Assembly: GCA_026686845.1 (NCBI GenBank)
Contig: JAIVEN010000001.1
Coordinates: forward strand, 32,728,001-32,792,000
Direction of reading: 5' to 3'
Length of the DNA: 64,000 nt
Source: Adenanthera pavonina
Taxonomy: Eukaryota; Streptophyta; Magnoliopsida; Fabales; Fabaceae
The position numbers and the translations under genes were made by a program. Of this stretch, positions 25,383-37,185 are shown piece after piece; positions within the stretch are counted from its first letter, which is position 1, and every line of letters begins with the position of its first letter. The notes beneath the pieces are model-generated. The model made no database searches. It was not told the origin of the DNA and saw only the letters and a program-made list of their open reading frames with translations.

Positions 25383-27042
25383 TGTTGAATCTAGAGTTTT
25401 GATAATTCCAAACCAACATTCAAGAGTTTGGAATGAAGATATCAAAGGAGCTCAAAATGTTTCAAGTGAAGAAGTTCTGAGTAATCTGTGCAAGATTTGT
25501 TGTAGGATCATTAGTTATGTTTAAATATGGGTAAAAGACTTTGATTTGATGAAAAGATGTTTTAAAAACTTGATTTTATGTTAAATCATGAAATATTTGA
25601 AAAATACCCACTAACAGACGAAGTTTGAAAAGTTTACATTGAACTGTAATATTGGAAATTTGAACTTTGACTTTGGAAATTCGAATTTTGAGTTAAAACT
25701 GAATAAGTCTGAAGAGATGCTTCTCTGACAGATGAATTTTGATTCTCCAAAATTCGAATTTTCATAAGTATATGAAAGAAGCTTTAAGCAACAGACGAAC
25801 TTTAGGTTTTGAAAATTCGAATTTCAGACAAAATACAACTTATGAAAACTAAAGAAATTCGTCTGAAACAATGTCAAAGTTCATCTGAAATCAAGATTAT
25901 ATTGAGTTTCAAAATTGCTCACTGACAGACGAACTTTGAACATGAAAATTCAAATTTCAGAAGCTAAGGTTGTGAGTCTGTTATAATGATATGTTAACAT
26001 ACGGATTACAGTGTTTATAAATTCGAATGTTAAAGTAAGTCTGAAAGAGGTCTCTCTGACAGACGAACTTCACTCTTTCAAAATTCAAATTTCAAAGTAA
26101 ATGAACTACTGTGCTGTTTGAGCCTGCTACAGACAGACGAATTTTGGGGTTCCAAAATTCAAATTTCGAGGACACTGTAGCAAATTGAAAATACTGTTCA
26201 CACTTAACAGAAAAACTTTCTTCTTGAAAATTCGTATGTCACAACATGGAAACACTTTCTAAGTTTCAAAATTCGAATTTCACTTCATGAACAGACGAAC
26301 TTCAGTATTTCAACATTGGAAGCTTTAACCTTCGGTTCCTTCGAAATTCGTCTGTTGACCAACCGAAATTCGAATTTCAGTATGTCAGAAGCATTAAATG
26401 CAGTTGGTTAACGGATAGTTTTTCAGAGTAACCATTGAATAACTTCTCTAACGGATTAGATTTTGTCTCTAATGGACATTTGAGACCTAAATCTATAAAT
26501 ATAACATCATTTGAAGTTTTGGGTAACGAATTAAACTCTATATACTGAAACTCTGCCAAATCTTCTACTCAAAGACTTTTACCCTCTTATTTCAATACTT
26601 GTACTTCAACTTTCATATTCACTCTATTCAAGAGAGTTTTATCTTTGTAAACAATCTAATCTTCATCTGGAAGATAGATTTTCTTGTGAGAAGATATCAC
26701 AAGGGATTGTAAAGCACTTTGTGAAAGTGCAGAAAGTGATTGAGTGAGCTGTAGAAAACAGAGCACTGACGTTGTACTGTGGCATTTGCAAGAAGCCCGT
26801 TGAATTCTTGCTGAATAGTGAAAAATCTCAAGTGGTGTCTTGGGGACTGAATGTAGGTCAAGAGGAGAGATCGAACCAGGATAAATATCAGAGTTTTTCT
26901 TCTCTCTATCACTACTCTTTCATCTTACTGCTTTATACTCTGTTTTTCTGTCATACCTTGCTTTCTTCCTTGTTTTCACCTTGTGCAGAAAATTTTTAAT
27001 CTTCCTAATTCACCCCCTCTTGGGAAGTCAGTCTAACTAACA
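25383..27042 (+). repeat. 5' LTR of the copia element (1,660 bp)
   Basis: Runs TGTTGAATCTAGAG...CTAACTAACA. The U3 portion (about 25600-26390) is packed with alternating CAGACGAA(C/T)TT and AAATTCGAATTT words in both orientations. A TATA box (TATAAATA, 26494-26501) marks the U3/R region. Confidence 0.93.
26494..26501 (+). promoter_or_regulatory. TATA box of the copia 5' LTR
   Basis: TATAAATA follows the repeated U3 words and is conserved at 36630-36637 in the 3' LTR and 39827-39834 in the solo LTR. Transcription would start roughly 25-35 bp downstream. Confidence 0.6.
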
Positions 27043-27044
27043 AG

Positions 27045-27057
27045 TGGTATCAGAGCC
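27045..27057 (+). other. Primer-binding site of the copia element (initiator tRNA-Met)
   Basis: TGGTATCAGAGCC, two bases after the 5' LTR. It is a perfect complement of the plant initiator tRNA-Met 3' end. Confidence 0.92.
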
Positions 27058-27097
27058 GAGATTCCCAATCAAAGGATCTCACAGTCCGAGAATTATA

Positions 27098-28663
27098 ATG
27101 GTTGGCTTTGGAGAAAGCATATTACCAGAAGGGAACAATACAAATAGACCACCTGGCTTCAGTGGAGAGCACTATGGTTACTGGAAGATGAGAATGCAAA
27201 TCTATCTCCAGTCAATCGATCTGGACATCTAGTCAGTCATTCAGAAGGGAGACTTTGTCCCAATGGCTTTAGAAGATGATGGAAAGTACAAAGAAAAGCT
27301 AGAAGCTGAATGGAATGAGGAAGACAGAAGGAGAGTCTTGTTGAACTTCAAGGCAAAACACTGTTTAGTCAGTGCCTTGAATCAAGATGAATTCTACAGG
27401 GTCTCATAATGCTCCACTGCCAAGGAAATATGGGATACCCTGTAGATTGCTCATGAAGGAACAACTGGAGTTAGGGAAAATAAACTGAATACCTGCATTA
27501 GAGAATATGAGAGCTTCAGAATGGCTGAAGGAGAAACTGTAAAAGAGCTACAAAAGAGATTCACTCTCATTGTGAATCAACAAAAGAGTCTAGGAAAGGA
27601 GTACACTCAAATAGAGAAAGTGAGGAAGATTCTCAGAGCTCTCCCTCTGGAATGGCAACCCAAACTAATAGCAATAGAGGAAGCCAGAGGAGAATTAATG
27701 GCCTCTGTCACATCTCTATTCGGCAGCCTTGAGGAATATGAAGGAAAAATGAAAGCTCTCAAGGAAGCTGGACAAGACAGAAAGAAGAAAGGTCTTGTTC
27801 TCAAAGCTGCTGAAGAAAAGGAAGAAGAATCTGACGATAGAGATGAGCTGGATGAAGAAACTCTGGCTATGATGGTCAGAAAATTCGGAAGATTCTATAG
27901 CAAGAAGAGAAACAAGAAAATCTTCAAGAAAGGAGTAGCTGGAGACAACAAGAAAGAAGCAAAAGAGCATGTGACTTGCTATGAGTGCAAAAAGTAGGGA
28001 CACATTAAATGAGATTGTCCACAATTTCTCAAGAAGCAAGAGAAAGAAAAGAAAGCTGCTTACAAAGGCAAGAAGAAGAAAGCCTACATCTCATCAACAT
28101 AGGGCAACAGCTCAGATGAGGAAGAAGATGAAATTGTCAACATATGTCTGATGGCACTTGCCTCTGAAGAAGCTAAAATTCGATGTAGCAGTGATCAAGA
28201 AGAAGAGGTATATGAATCTGAACCTTCCTATTCTGAATTACTGGATGCATTTCATGAGCTGCATGATGAGTTTGTTAAGATTGCTAAAGAACTGAAACTA
28301 GCTAAGAAAAAGATTAACAAACTAGAATCTCAAAGCAACATCTCTGAAATTGCTCCTCTACCTATTGTTGAATCTGTCTGCTGTAAATCATGCACTGATC
28401 TAAAGCAAACCAATGAATATTTAGTGAAAAGCATGTCTAGGCTTACTAGAGGTAAAGATATGTTGTTTGCTTTAATGGGGAGCCAAAAAATATCACAAGG
28501 GAAAACTGGACTTGACTATGATCCTTGTGCTGTAAAAGAAAAGATTAGGAAGAAAAATCAGAATATATACATGAGATATTTTGTGCATGCTGAGAGCAAT
28601 AGAAAGAAAAATTATATGTCACCTCACATTGAATCATATAATCAACCAAGGCATGCAAAATAA
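27098..28663 (+). pseudogene. gag of the copia element, frame kept but with in-frame stops
   Basis: The ATG at 27098 opens a copia gag: GFSGEHYGYWKMRMQIYL, then KEIWDTL, the capsid-like EYESFRMAEGETVKELQKRF, and a zinc knuckle CYECKK-GHIK-DCP at about 27976-28020. One reading frame runs throughout. It is interrupted by stops at 27230, 27407, 27443, 27995, 28010 (the last two inside the zinc knuckle) and 28100 before a stop at 28661. A second knuckle-like motif, CHFCNKKAHISSSC at 28721, follows in the same frame. The C-terminal part (28151-28663) is acidic then helical, with a coiled-coil-like FHELHDEFVKIAKELKLAKK. Confidence 0.85.
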
Positions 28664-28884
28664 AAGTATTATCTGCATTGTTTTCTTCCTGCTTCTCAAT
28701 CCAGCAGTCCCTTTACCACCTGTCATTTCTGTAATAAAAAGGCACATATTTCCAGTTCTTGTGCTATAAAGAAAAATGGACTTGACAGGAAGGTTAAATG
28801 AGTTTCTAAGGGTACATCTGTACCTAGGGAAAAGACTACTGATAGAAAAGGACCCAAACAAATTTGGGTACCTAAAAGGAAAAT

Positions 28885-31800
28885 ATGAACCTTGTTTTAC
28901 AGGTCCGTCTCAAAGCTAAAAGGAGCAACAAATTGTACATGGATAGTGCCTGCTCAAGCCACATGACTGGTGACAAGGAGAAGTTCATCACCCTTAGAGG
29001 CAAGAAAGGAGGAAAGGTGACCTTTGGAGGTGATCAATATGGCAAAATTTTTGGCATTGGCATTCTGGGCAAAAATCCTGAAACATCCATTGAAGATGTG
29101 CTGTTTGTGATTGGCCTCAACCACAATCTGTTAAGTGTGAGTCAGACATGTGATAGAGGAAACTGGGTGCTGTTTGACTTAAAGTTTTGCCTGGTCATCA
29201 GAAAAAGTGATCACAAAGTAATCTTCAAAGCTCAAAGGGATGGTAATTGCTATACTATTGATTTTGATGAACTTTCTCCCTTAGATTCTGTTTATTTGAT
29301 TAGTCAGGATAATGATAGTTGGTTGTGGCATAGAAGATTAGCTCATATTAACATGAATCAACTTTCTAAACTGGTTAAAAAAGAGTTAGTCACTGGCCTA
29401 CCCAAAATCTCTTTTGAAAAAGACAAAGAATGTGATGCATGCTTAAAAGGAAAACAAACTAAATCTTCTTTTAAATCCAAAAACGTTGTCACCACTACTA
29501 GACCACTAGAACTACTACATATGGATTTAATTGGTCCATCTAGGGTAAAAAGTATTAGTGGAAATCTGTATGTGTTTGTCATTGTAGATGATTATTCTAG
29601 ATTTACATGAACATTGTTTCTTTCCTCTAAGAGTGATACCTTTGATGCATTTGTAACCTTAGCCAAGAAAGTGCAAAATGAGAAAGGTATTTCCATTGTG
29701 TCTATCAGGTTAGATCATGGAGGAGAATTTGAGAACTCATCCTTTTTGGAGTATTGCAATGAGCATGGAATTGACCACAACTTCTCAGCCCCAAGAACTC
29801 CACAACAGAATGGAGTAGTAGAAAGGAAGAATAGAACTATTGGAGAGATGGCTAGAGCTATGCTGAATGAAAAGAAACTTTCTCAAGTATTTTGGGCTGA
29901 TGCAGTGAATACAACTAGCTACATCGTAAATAGAGCCTACATCAGACCAATCCTTGGGAAAACTCCTTATGAGCTGTACAAGGGAAGAAAGCCAAATCTG
30001 TCACATCTCCATGTGTTTGGCTGCAAATGCTTCATTCACAACAATGGAAAGGAGAATCTGGGTAAGTTTGATGCAAAATCTGATGAAGGTATATTTCTAG
30101 GCTATTATAGTAGAAGTAAGGCATATAGAGTTTTCAATAAAAAGTCCAATTTGGTAGAAGAATCTGTGCATGTAATATTTATTGAACATGAAACTACTTC
30201 TAAACATGCTACTGATGAGAATGATCTTGTTTCAAACTTTAAAAGGTTAGATATTTCAGATGAAGGTAAAATTGAGTCTCCAAAAATATCTGAATCTATT
30301 AACATAGAAAAAGATATTCAGGAGAGGAATTTTGAAAATAAAAATATTGAAGAAATGTCTCAAGAACTCCCTAGAGCTTGGAGATATCAAAGGAATCATC
30401 TTATTGATCAAGTAATAGAGAATGTTCAAGAGAGAGTAAGAACCAGAAAACAGTTAAGAGATCAAATGATTAATTGTGCTTTCATCTCGCAAATTGAACC
30501 TAAATGTACTGAGGAAGCCTTAACTAATGAGTACTGGATTCTAGCCATGCAGGATGAATTAAATCAGTTTGAAAGAAATCAAGTCTGTGATTTAGTGCCT
30601 AGACCCAAAAATCATCCTCGCATTGGTACCAAATGGGTTTTTAGAAATAAACTTGATGAATCAGGATCAATCATCAGAAATAAAGCTAGATTAGTTGCTA
30701 AAGGTTATAATCAAGAAGAGGCCATTGATTTTGAGGAAACCTTTGCTCAAGTAGCTAGATTAGAAGCAATTAGAATTCTATTAGCATATACATGCATGAA
30801 AAATATTCAGTTATATCAAATGGATGTGAAGAGTGCTTTTCTAAATGGATATATCATGGAAGAGGTTTATGTAGATCAACCTCCAGGTTTTGAGGATTCT
30901 ACAAAACCAAACCATGTTTATAAACTAAGAAAGCTCTTTACAGTTTGAAGCAAGCCCTTAGAGCATGGTATGAAAGATTAAGGAATTTTCTAACTGAAAA
31001 GGGGTTCAACAGAGGAAAAGTAGATACAACTTTATTTACTAAGAAAGAAAATAAAGATTTACTTATTGTTCAAATCTATATTGATGACATTATATTTGGT
31101 GCTACTAATGAATCTCTTTGCAAGAATTTTTCTAAGTTAATGCAGGGGGAATTCGAAATGTCCATGATGGGTGAACTCAACTTCTTCCTTGGATTGCAAA
31201 TCAGACAGTGTGATGATGGTATCTTCCTCAACCAATCCAAGTATCTGAAGGAATTGCTAAAGAAGTTTGGAATGGAAAATGCCAAACCAATGGGGACACC
31301 TATGGCTACTGCAACCAAGCTGGATATGGATGAAAAAGGGAAAATGTTTGACATAACTCAGTACAGAAGAATGATTGGATCCCTACTGTACCTAACTACC
31401 AGCAGACCTGACATTATGTTTAGTGTCTGTATGTGTGCAAGATTCCAATCATGTCCCAAGGAGACCCATGCAACTGCTGTGAAACGTATCTTCAGATATC
31501 TAATTGGAACTTCACAGATAGGTCTTTGGTATCCTAAGGGCAATGGAGAAGATCTCAAAGGATACACTGATGCTGACTTTGCAGGATCCAAAACTGACAG
31601 AAAAAGCACAAGTGGAACATGTCAGTTTCTTGGAGGATCCTTGGTTTCATGGTTCAGCAAAAAGCAAAACAGTGTGGCCTTATCCACAGCAGAGGCTGAG
31701 TATGTTGCAGCTGGAAGCTGTTGTGCCCAAATCATCTGGATGAAGTAGCAGCTTGAAGATCTTGAGGTTGAGATGAAGGAAATACCAATCATGTGTGACA

Positions 31801-32027
31801 ATCAAAGTGCCATTAATATCACAAAGAATCCTGTCATGCATTCAAGGACAAAACATATTGAAGTTAGGCACCACTTCATAAGGGATCATATTTTGAAAGG
31901 AGAAATCAGACTAGAATACATCCCAACTGAAGATCAAGTTGCAGATATCTTGACAAAGCCTCTATCAGAAGATAGACATTGCAAAATAAGAAGAGAATTG
32001 GGCATGGTAAATCCCAATGAACTGTAA
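28885..32027 (+). pseudogene. pol of the copia element (PR-IN-RT-RH), three stops/frameshifts
   Basis: Protease: DSACSSHMTGD at 28942, with Ala where Gly is usual in the catalytic triplet. GAG-pre-integrase: WLWHRRLAH, then CDACLKGKQ. Integrase core: LLHMDLIGP, RLDHGGEFEN and GVVERKNRT supply the DDE residues. Reverse transcriptase: GTKWVFRNKLDESG, YQMDVKSAFLNG and the catalytic YIDD at 31077-31088. RNase H: GYTDADFAGSKTDRKSTSG, then STAEAEYVAA and DNQSAI. Breaks: TGA at 29608-29610 within integrase, loss of one base near 30930 within RT (frame shift before LKQALRAW), and TAG at 31746-31748 within RNase H. The normal end is TAA at 32025-32027. Confidence 0.9.
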
Positions 32028-33026
32028 GTAAATCCGTCTGTAATTCTATTTTTAGATTTTCCAACATTGAATTAGTTCTAACTTTAGCATTGGAGTGTGT
32101 TCAATTTAAATTGTAGGAGCTCCTTATGAGATTCAATGCTGATAAATCTGAAAAATGGAGCTTTCCAGAATGAAACAATCAAAAAGTAAAGAAAATGGCA
32201 GAAATTCTGAGTTTTTGGATCCATTTTGTAAGTTTTTAAAGCTGAAATTCGTATATTGATTGTGTGTTCGATGAATTTCCTGGAAAAATTAAGTTTCTAA
32301 GGAAGTCAGCATGGTCAACATTTGAATTTGGATACCCAACAGACAAACTTCAGCTTGTTATAAGTTGGAACAGTTCTCGATGAAGCCTCAAAATTCGTCT
32401 GTTGGCTCTTCAAAATTCGAATTTTCAAGAACAAAAATTTCAAATTTTTGTTTGTCCAACATGTGATTATACTGATGTTTATCTCCTAACATACGAATGT
32501 TTGAAAAATTTTACAAAGTGTAGAAATTTGAATTTCTAATTTGAAAATTCATCTGTTGAAACATGCTCCTCAATGTTGAATCTTTGAAAGATGAAGTTTT
32601 GTATGCTCAATTCGTCTGTTATTTGGTGGTTTGTTTGTTGCTTGATGTTTGCTCGTGAAAATTCGAACTTTGTTGGAACAAAGTTCGTCTGTTCATCTTG
32701 TGTTGTTTAAACCAAGCCTCTGTCAGATGAACTTTCAGAAGAAAATTTGTCTGTCAGTAAGCTTTGCTAAACAGTTTAACTTATAACTGCTCGAAGTTTG
32801 AATTTTGACCTCTCAAAATTCGTCTATCAAGCGGTTACATATGTTAAAACCGATGGTTTTCATTTGAACAGAGGTAACCCTATTCCTATTCTCTCTGAGT
32901 CTGTTCTAATCCTCCATTCAATGCTCTTCAATTTTGACCAAAAATCGTCATCTCCCACCGATTAAACTTCCTTTCGCATCCTTTAAACCTATTCTTTGCT
33001 CCATTCTGCAACATTCATCCGCGAAA
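32028..33026 (+). other. Spacer between pol and the third ORF, rich in LTR-type words
   Basis: About 1 kb without a convincing coding frame. From about 32230 to 32830 it contains many copies of the words that fill the LTR U3 region, such as AAAATTCGTCTG, AAAATTCGAATTTTC and AAAGTTCGTCTGTTC. This suggests a shared origin or shared regulatory function with the LTR. Confidence 0.7.
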
Positions 33027-35213
33027 ATGACAAGAGTCATGAATCGTGAAGTTGGAAAAGAGGCACGACTAAAGAGGACTGTAAAATCCCAATATGCCAT
33101 GAAGGAAAGAGAAAAATCAAAGAGAAAGGCCGAACCCAGTAAGGGAAATCCTTCCAAATGCTAGAAAACTACACCCAAGGGAGAATCAAAGAAGGTTGGA
33201 CCCTCTTCCTTGAAGATAGCAGAACCTTCGGTCCCTGTTCCTACTGCTGTTGAGAATGTTGTTTCCACTTCATTCTCAAGTACTGGATCTGGAGAATATG
33301 AGCTTACTACATTACCTTTATGGAGCACTCCTCAGATTCAGGAAGAATATTCGACCAAGTTTGCTAGTAAAAAGGTAATTAAGCCACATTGTGTGAACTT
33401 GGAAGAATTTTTAATCTCTAACAACTTTGATGCTGGGATATGGTTGTTGAGATATAAGAATTTGTTGGAGATATTAGAGAGGTATGATGATGAAGTGATC
33501 AAAACTTGGTATGCCTCCTTAAAATACAATAGCAAGAAAAGGAAGTGGGAGGTTAACTTGAGATCAAGAACCATCTGGCTCTCAGATGAGACTGTTAATA
33601 AAGTGTTGGAGATCCCAAGGCAAGATGGCCTCAAGATTGACATCACTGCCTCTGGATACATGGATGAGGCAGATACTGCTAATGAAGAAGGTGGCTCCTT
33701 TTTGAGCTACAAGGAAAGCACAATCCTGAACACTTTGTTCAGAAGAAGAGAAAATAGGCCAACCATAAATTTATTGAAGCCTACAGACCTTAGTGTTCAA
33801 GTGAGAATCCTGCACTACATAGTGTCCAGGATCATATTCAACAAAGAAGGCAGCTTCAATCTGATAACAAGGGCAGAGGCACATGTCATGACAGCAATCA
33901 TGCGTGGAAAGCTGATCAACATGGGTCATATCATACTTCAACGCATGATCAAGGCAAGGGATCAGAGGAAAGACTCCATACTCCCCTATGCAGCTATCAT
34001 CTCCAGAATTCTGCAATATACCAGAATTCAGCATCTTGAGAAGGGGAAGGGGAAGCCCACTAAGATCTTCAAGGAGGAAGAACTGCAAAGAATGAGAATT
34101 GAAAAGGATGAAGGAAGATGGGTTGGAAAGGGAGCAGGAAGAACTGAAGATCTATTCTTTGTTACAGATGCCTCCCTACAGCAAGAAGGCACCTCTGAGG
34201 CCCCTACAAGATCTGTACCTCAGCCTTCTCAGTCAGTTCCATCTCCATCCAAGCCTACTCACATTCCAGCCACTCCCTCCTCTCATGCCAAACCAACCAA
34301 GATCACTGAGTTTTATGACAACCTGTCTACACTCATTCTTAGTATTAGGGATGAGCAAAATACCAAATTTGCTCATCTGCAAGATCAGATTCATCAGTTG
34401 GCAAAGAACATGAAAGTGGTTGCTGATGCCTATGAAGAAATTAGAAGTGCAATTCTTGCCACATCAGCTCCACCTCAGCCAGGGTTCTCTGTGCCTGTTC
34501 AGTCTCCAACCCCTGAGCCTCCAAGCCCCTTCAAGATAGCCTCTTCTGAGCATGATGATGGTGCTGATACTGCTGGTATAATGAGGACACCAAGTTCTGG
34601 TCCACCCTTGGACTACGGCATAGAAGAAGAGGGTCTTCAGGAAACAAGTCCCCATGAGCCTACTCCAGCAGATGCTCAAGAATCAATTCTTTCCACTCAA
34701 GAGTCTGAGCAAGTTGAAAGGCTAGTGGCAGCCATCTCTGCTTCACCATTCCTGCAGACTACCCTAAATGAGGAAAGGAGCATTGTGCCTGTTGTTGATT
34801 TCAAAGCTATTGCTCACAATGCTCTGCTGCAAGCTCAGAGGAGAAGGCTTGAAGAATTGTTTCGTCCTGATGAACCAACTCCTCCTTCTCTTGCTGCTTA
34901 TGGACTTTCAGAGGAACAGAGAGCTCAATTGGTTCTTTCTAGGCAGGAAATGCAAGAGTTGCTTGAGGTCTCTAATGATGATGAAGAATCAAGTCCTGAG
35001 CCTTCTGAGCCTCCTGCACCAGTTGAACCAGAAATCCCTTTTGATCCTGTGCCCCTCCAAGCTATTCCAGTCTCTCAGATCCCTCCTCCGGTTGATTTTG
35101 TTGGGCTTCTTGATGATGCCAGAAAGGGGGAGAAAAAGAAGCAGACTGGAAAATCTGCTGCTGAGCCATCTGGGAAGACATACAGCAAGAAGACCAAGCC
35201 AAAAAAGAAGTAA
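33027..35213 (+). CDS. Third ORF of the copia element, plant-transposon-type protein, one in-frame TAG
   Basis: Function unknown. From the ATG at 33027 one frame runs 729 codons including the terminal stop, interrupted once by TAG at 33162-33164; the main uninterrupted part starts right after it. The first 45 residues are very basic (KREKSKRKAEPSK-like, possible nuclear localisation). A folded-looking domain at about residues 100-340 includes WYASLKYNSKKRKWEVNL, VRILHYIVSRIIFNKEGSFN, RAEAHVMTAIMRGK and MGHIILQRMIKARD. I recognise this as the 'putative plant transposon protein' type found in various plant retroelements. A Pro/Ser-rich linker, a short helical segment (QDQIHQLAKNMKVVADAYEE) and an acidic, Pro-rich region follow, and the C-terminus is lysine-rich. 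No transmembrane segment or signal peptide is visible, so it is not an obvious envelope protein. Confidence 0.7.
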
Positions 35214-35518
35214 TGGAAGGACTGCTTAGAACTTAGGCTTGAATCCTCTTGTTATGCTATATTTTGTTTCAGATACTATTTGTTTGATGATTGTACTTTG
35301 AGTTTTGAAATTGGTTTCTGTAAAGCAACAATTATTGAAATGAATGAATTCCTTGGTTGCAATGATTTGTACTTGTCACTTCTTCAATCTCTTCACTGAT
35401 GTGCTATATATGATATCTTTTGAAATATAATGCATATGTTGAGGGGGAGCTTACTAAAGCAAACTCAAGTACTAATCTAGTTTGAAAGTTGTTTTGTCAT
35501 CATCAAAAAAGGGGAGAA
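35214..35518 (+). other. 3' untranslated region and polypurine tracts of the copia element
   Basis: Non-coding. It contains AGGGGGAG at 35442-35449 and the proximal purine tract AAAAAAGGGGAGAA (about 35505-35518) next to the 3' LTR. Doubled purine tracts are a Sirevirus trait. Confidence 0.75.
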
Positions 35519-37180
35519 TGTTGAATCTAGAGTTTTGATGATTCCAAACCAATATTCAAGAGCTTGGAATGAAGATATCAAAGGAGCTCAAAATGTTTCA
35601 AGTGAAGACGTTCTGAGTAATCTATGCAAGATTTGTTGTAGGATCATTAGTTATGTTTAAATATGGGTAAAAGACTTTGATTTGATGAAAAGATGTTTTA
35701 AAAACTTGATTTTATGTTAAATCATGAAATATTTGAAAAATACCCACCAACAGACGAAGTTTGAAAAGTTTACATTGAACTGTCATATTGGAAATTCGAA
35801 CTTTAGCTTTGGAAATTCGAATTTCGAGTTAAAACTGAATAAGTCTGAAGAGATGCTTCTCTGACAGACGAATTTTGATTCTCCAAAATTCGAATTTTCA
35901 TAAGTATGTGAAAGAAGCTTTAAGCAACAGACAAACTTTGGGTTTTAAAAATTCGAATTTCAGACAAAATACAACTTATGAAAACTAAAGAAATTCGTCT
36001 GAAACAATGTCAAAGTTCATCTGAAATCAAGATTATATTGAGTTTCAAAATTGCTCACTGACAGACGAACTTTGAACATGAAAATTCAAATTTCAGAAGC
36101 TAAGGTTATAAGTCTGTTGCAATAACATGTTGATATACGAATGACAGTGTTTGTAAATTCGAATGTCAAAGTAAGTCTAAAAAGAGGTGTCTCTGACAGA
36201 CTTATTTCACTCTTTGAAAATTTGAATTTCGAAGTAAATGAACTACTGTGCTGTTTGAGCCTGCTATGGACAGACGAATTTTGGGGTTCTAAAATTCGAA
36301 TTTCGAGGGTACTGTAGTAAATTGAAAATACTATTCACACTTAACAGAAAAACTTTCTTCTTGAAAATTCGTATGTCACAACATGGAAACACTTTCTAAG
36401 TTTCAAAATTCGAATTTCACTTCATGAACAGACAAACTTCAGTATTTCAACATTGGAAGCTTTAACCTTCGGTTCCTTCGAAATTTGTCTGTTGACCAAC
36501 CAAAATTCGAATTTCAGTATGTCAAAAGCATTAAATGCGGTTGGTTAACGGATAGTTTTTCAGAGTAACCGTTGGATAACTTCTCCAACGGATAGATTTT
36601 GTCTCTAACGAACATTTGAGACCTAAATCTATAAATATAACATCATTTGAAGTTGTGGGTAACGAATTAAACTCTGTATATACTGAAACTCTACCAAATC
36701 TTCTACTCAAAGACTTTTACCCTCTTACTTCAATACTTGTACTTCAACTTTCATATTCACTTTATTCAAGAGAGTTTTATCTTTGTAAACAATCTAATCT
36801 TCATCTGGAAGATAGATTTTCTTGTGAGAAGATATCACAAGGGATTGTAAAGCACTTTGTGAAAGTGCAGAAAGTGATTGAGTGAGCTCTAGAAAACAGA
36901 GCACTGACGTTGTACTGTGGCATTTGCAAGAAGCCCGTTGAATTCTTGCTAAATAGTGAAAAATCTCAAGTGGTGTCTTGGGGACTGAATGTAGGTCAAG
37001 AGGAGAGACCGAATCAGGATAAATATCAGAGTTTTTCTTCTCTCTATCACTACTCTTTCATCTTACTGCTTTATACTCTGTTTTTCTGTCATACCTTGCT
37101 TTCTTCATTGTTTTCACCTTGTGCAGAAAATTTTTAATCTTCCTAATTCACCCCCTCTTGGGAAGTCAGCCTAACTAACA
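35519..37180 (+). repeat. 3' LTR of the copia element (1,662 bp)
   Basis: Partner of 25383-27042 with the same ends and word-rich U3. TATA box at 36630-36637. Confidence 0.93.
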
Positions 37181-37185
37181 GCAAT

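Larger units (their letters stand above)
25383..37180 (+). mobile_element. Complete Ty1/copia LTR retrotransposon (Sirevirus/Maximus-like), 11.8 kb
   Basis: Flanked by the 5-bp target duplication GCAAT (25378-25382 and 37181-37185). It contains a 1,660-bp 5' LTR, an initiator-tRNA-Met primer site, gag, pol in copia order (PR-IN-RT-RH), an unusual third ORF and a purine tract before the 1,662-bp 3' LTR. The Sirevirus assignment rests on large size, an extra ORF after RNase H, the RT/RH wording (FFLGLQIRQ, KKFGMENAKP) and an extra AGGGGGAG motif at 35442-35449, which Sireviruses tend to repeat upstream of the 3' LTR. In the first 250 bases the LTRs differ at about seven positions, which points to a moderately recent insertion. 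Gag and pol carry many in-frame stops and at least one frameshift, so the copy is not autonomous. Confidence 0.93.

Noticed and set aside
26772..26999. 75-codon ORF repeated identically placed in both copia LTRs (also 36910-37137)
   Set aside because: It lies in the R/U5 part of the LTR, is preserved only because the LTRs are copies of each other, and resembles no protein; the solo LTR does not keep the same frame.
33338..34088. Antisense open frames of 105-107 codons opposite the copia ORF3
   Set aside because: They are shadows of the long plus-strand frame and have no recognisable motif.
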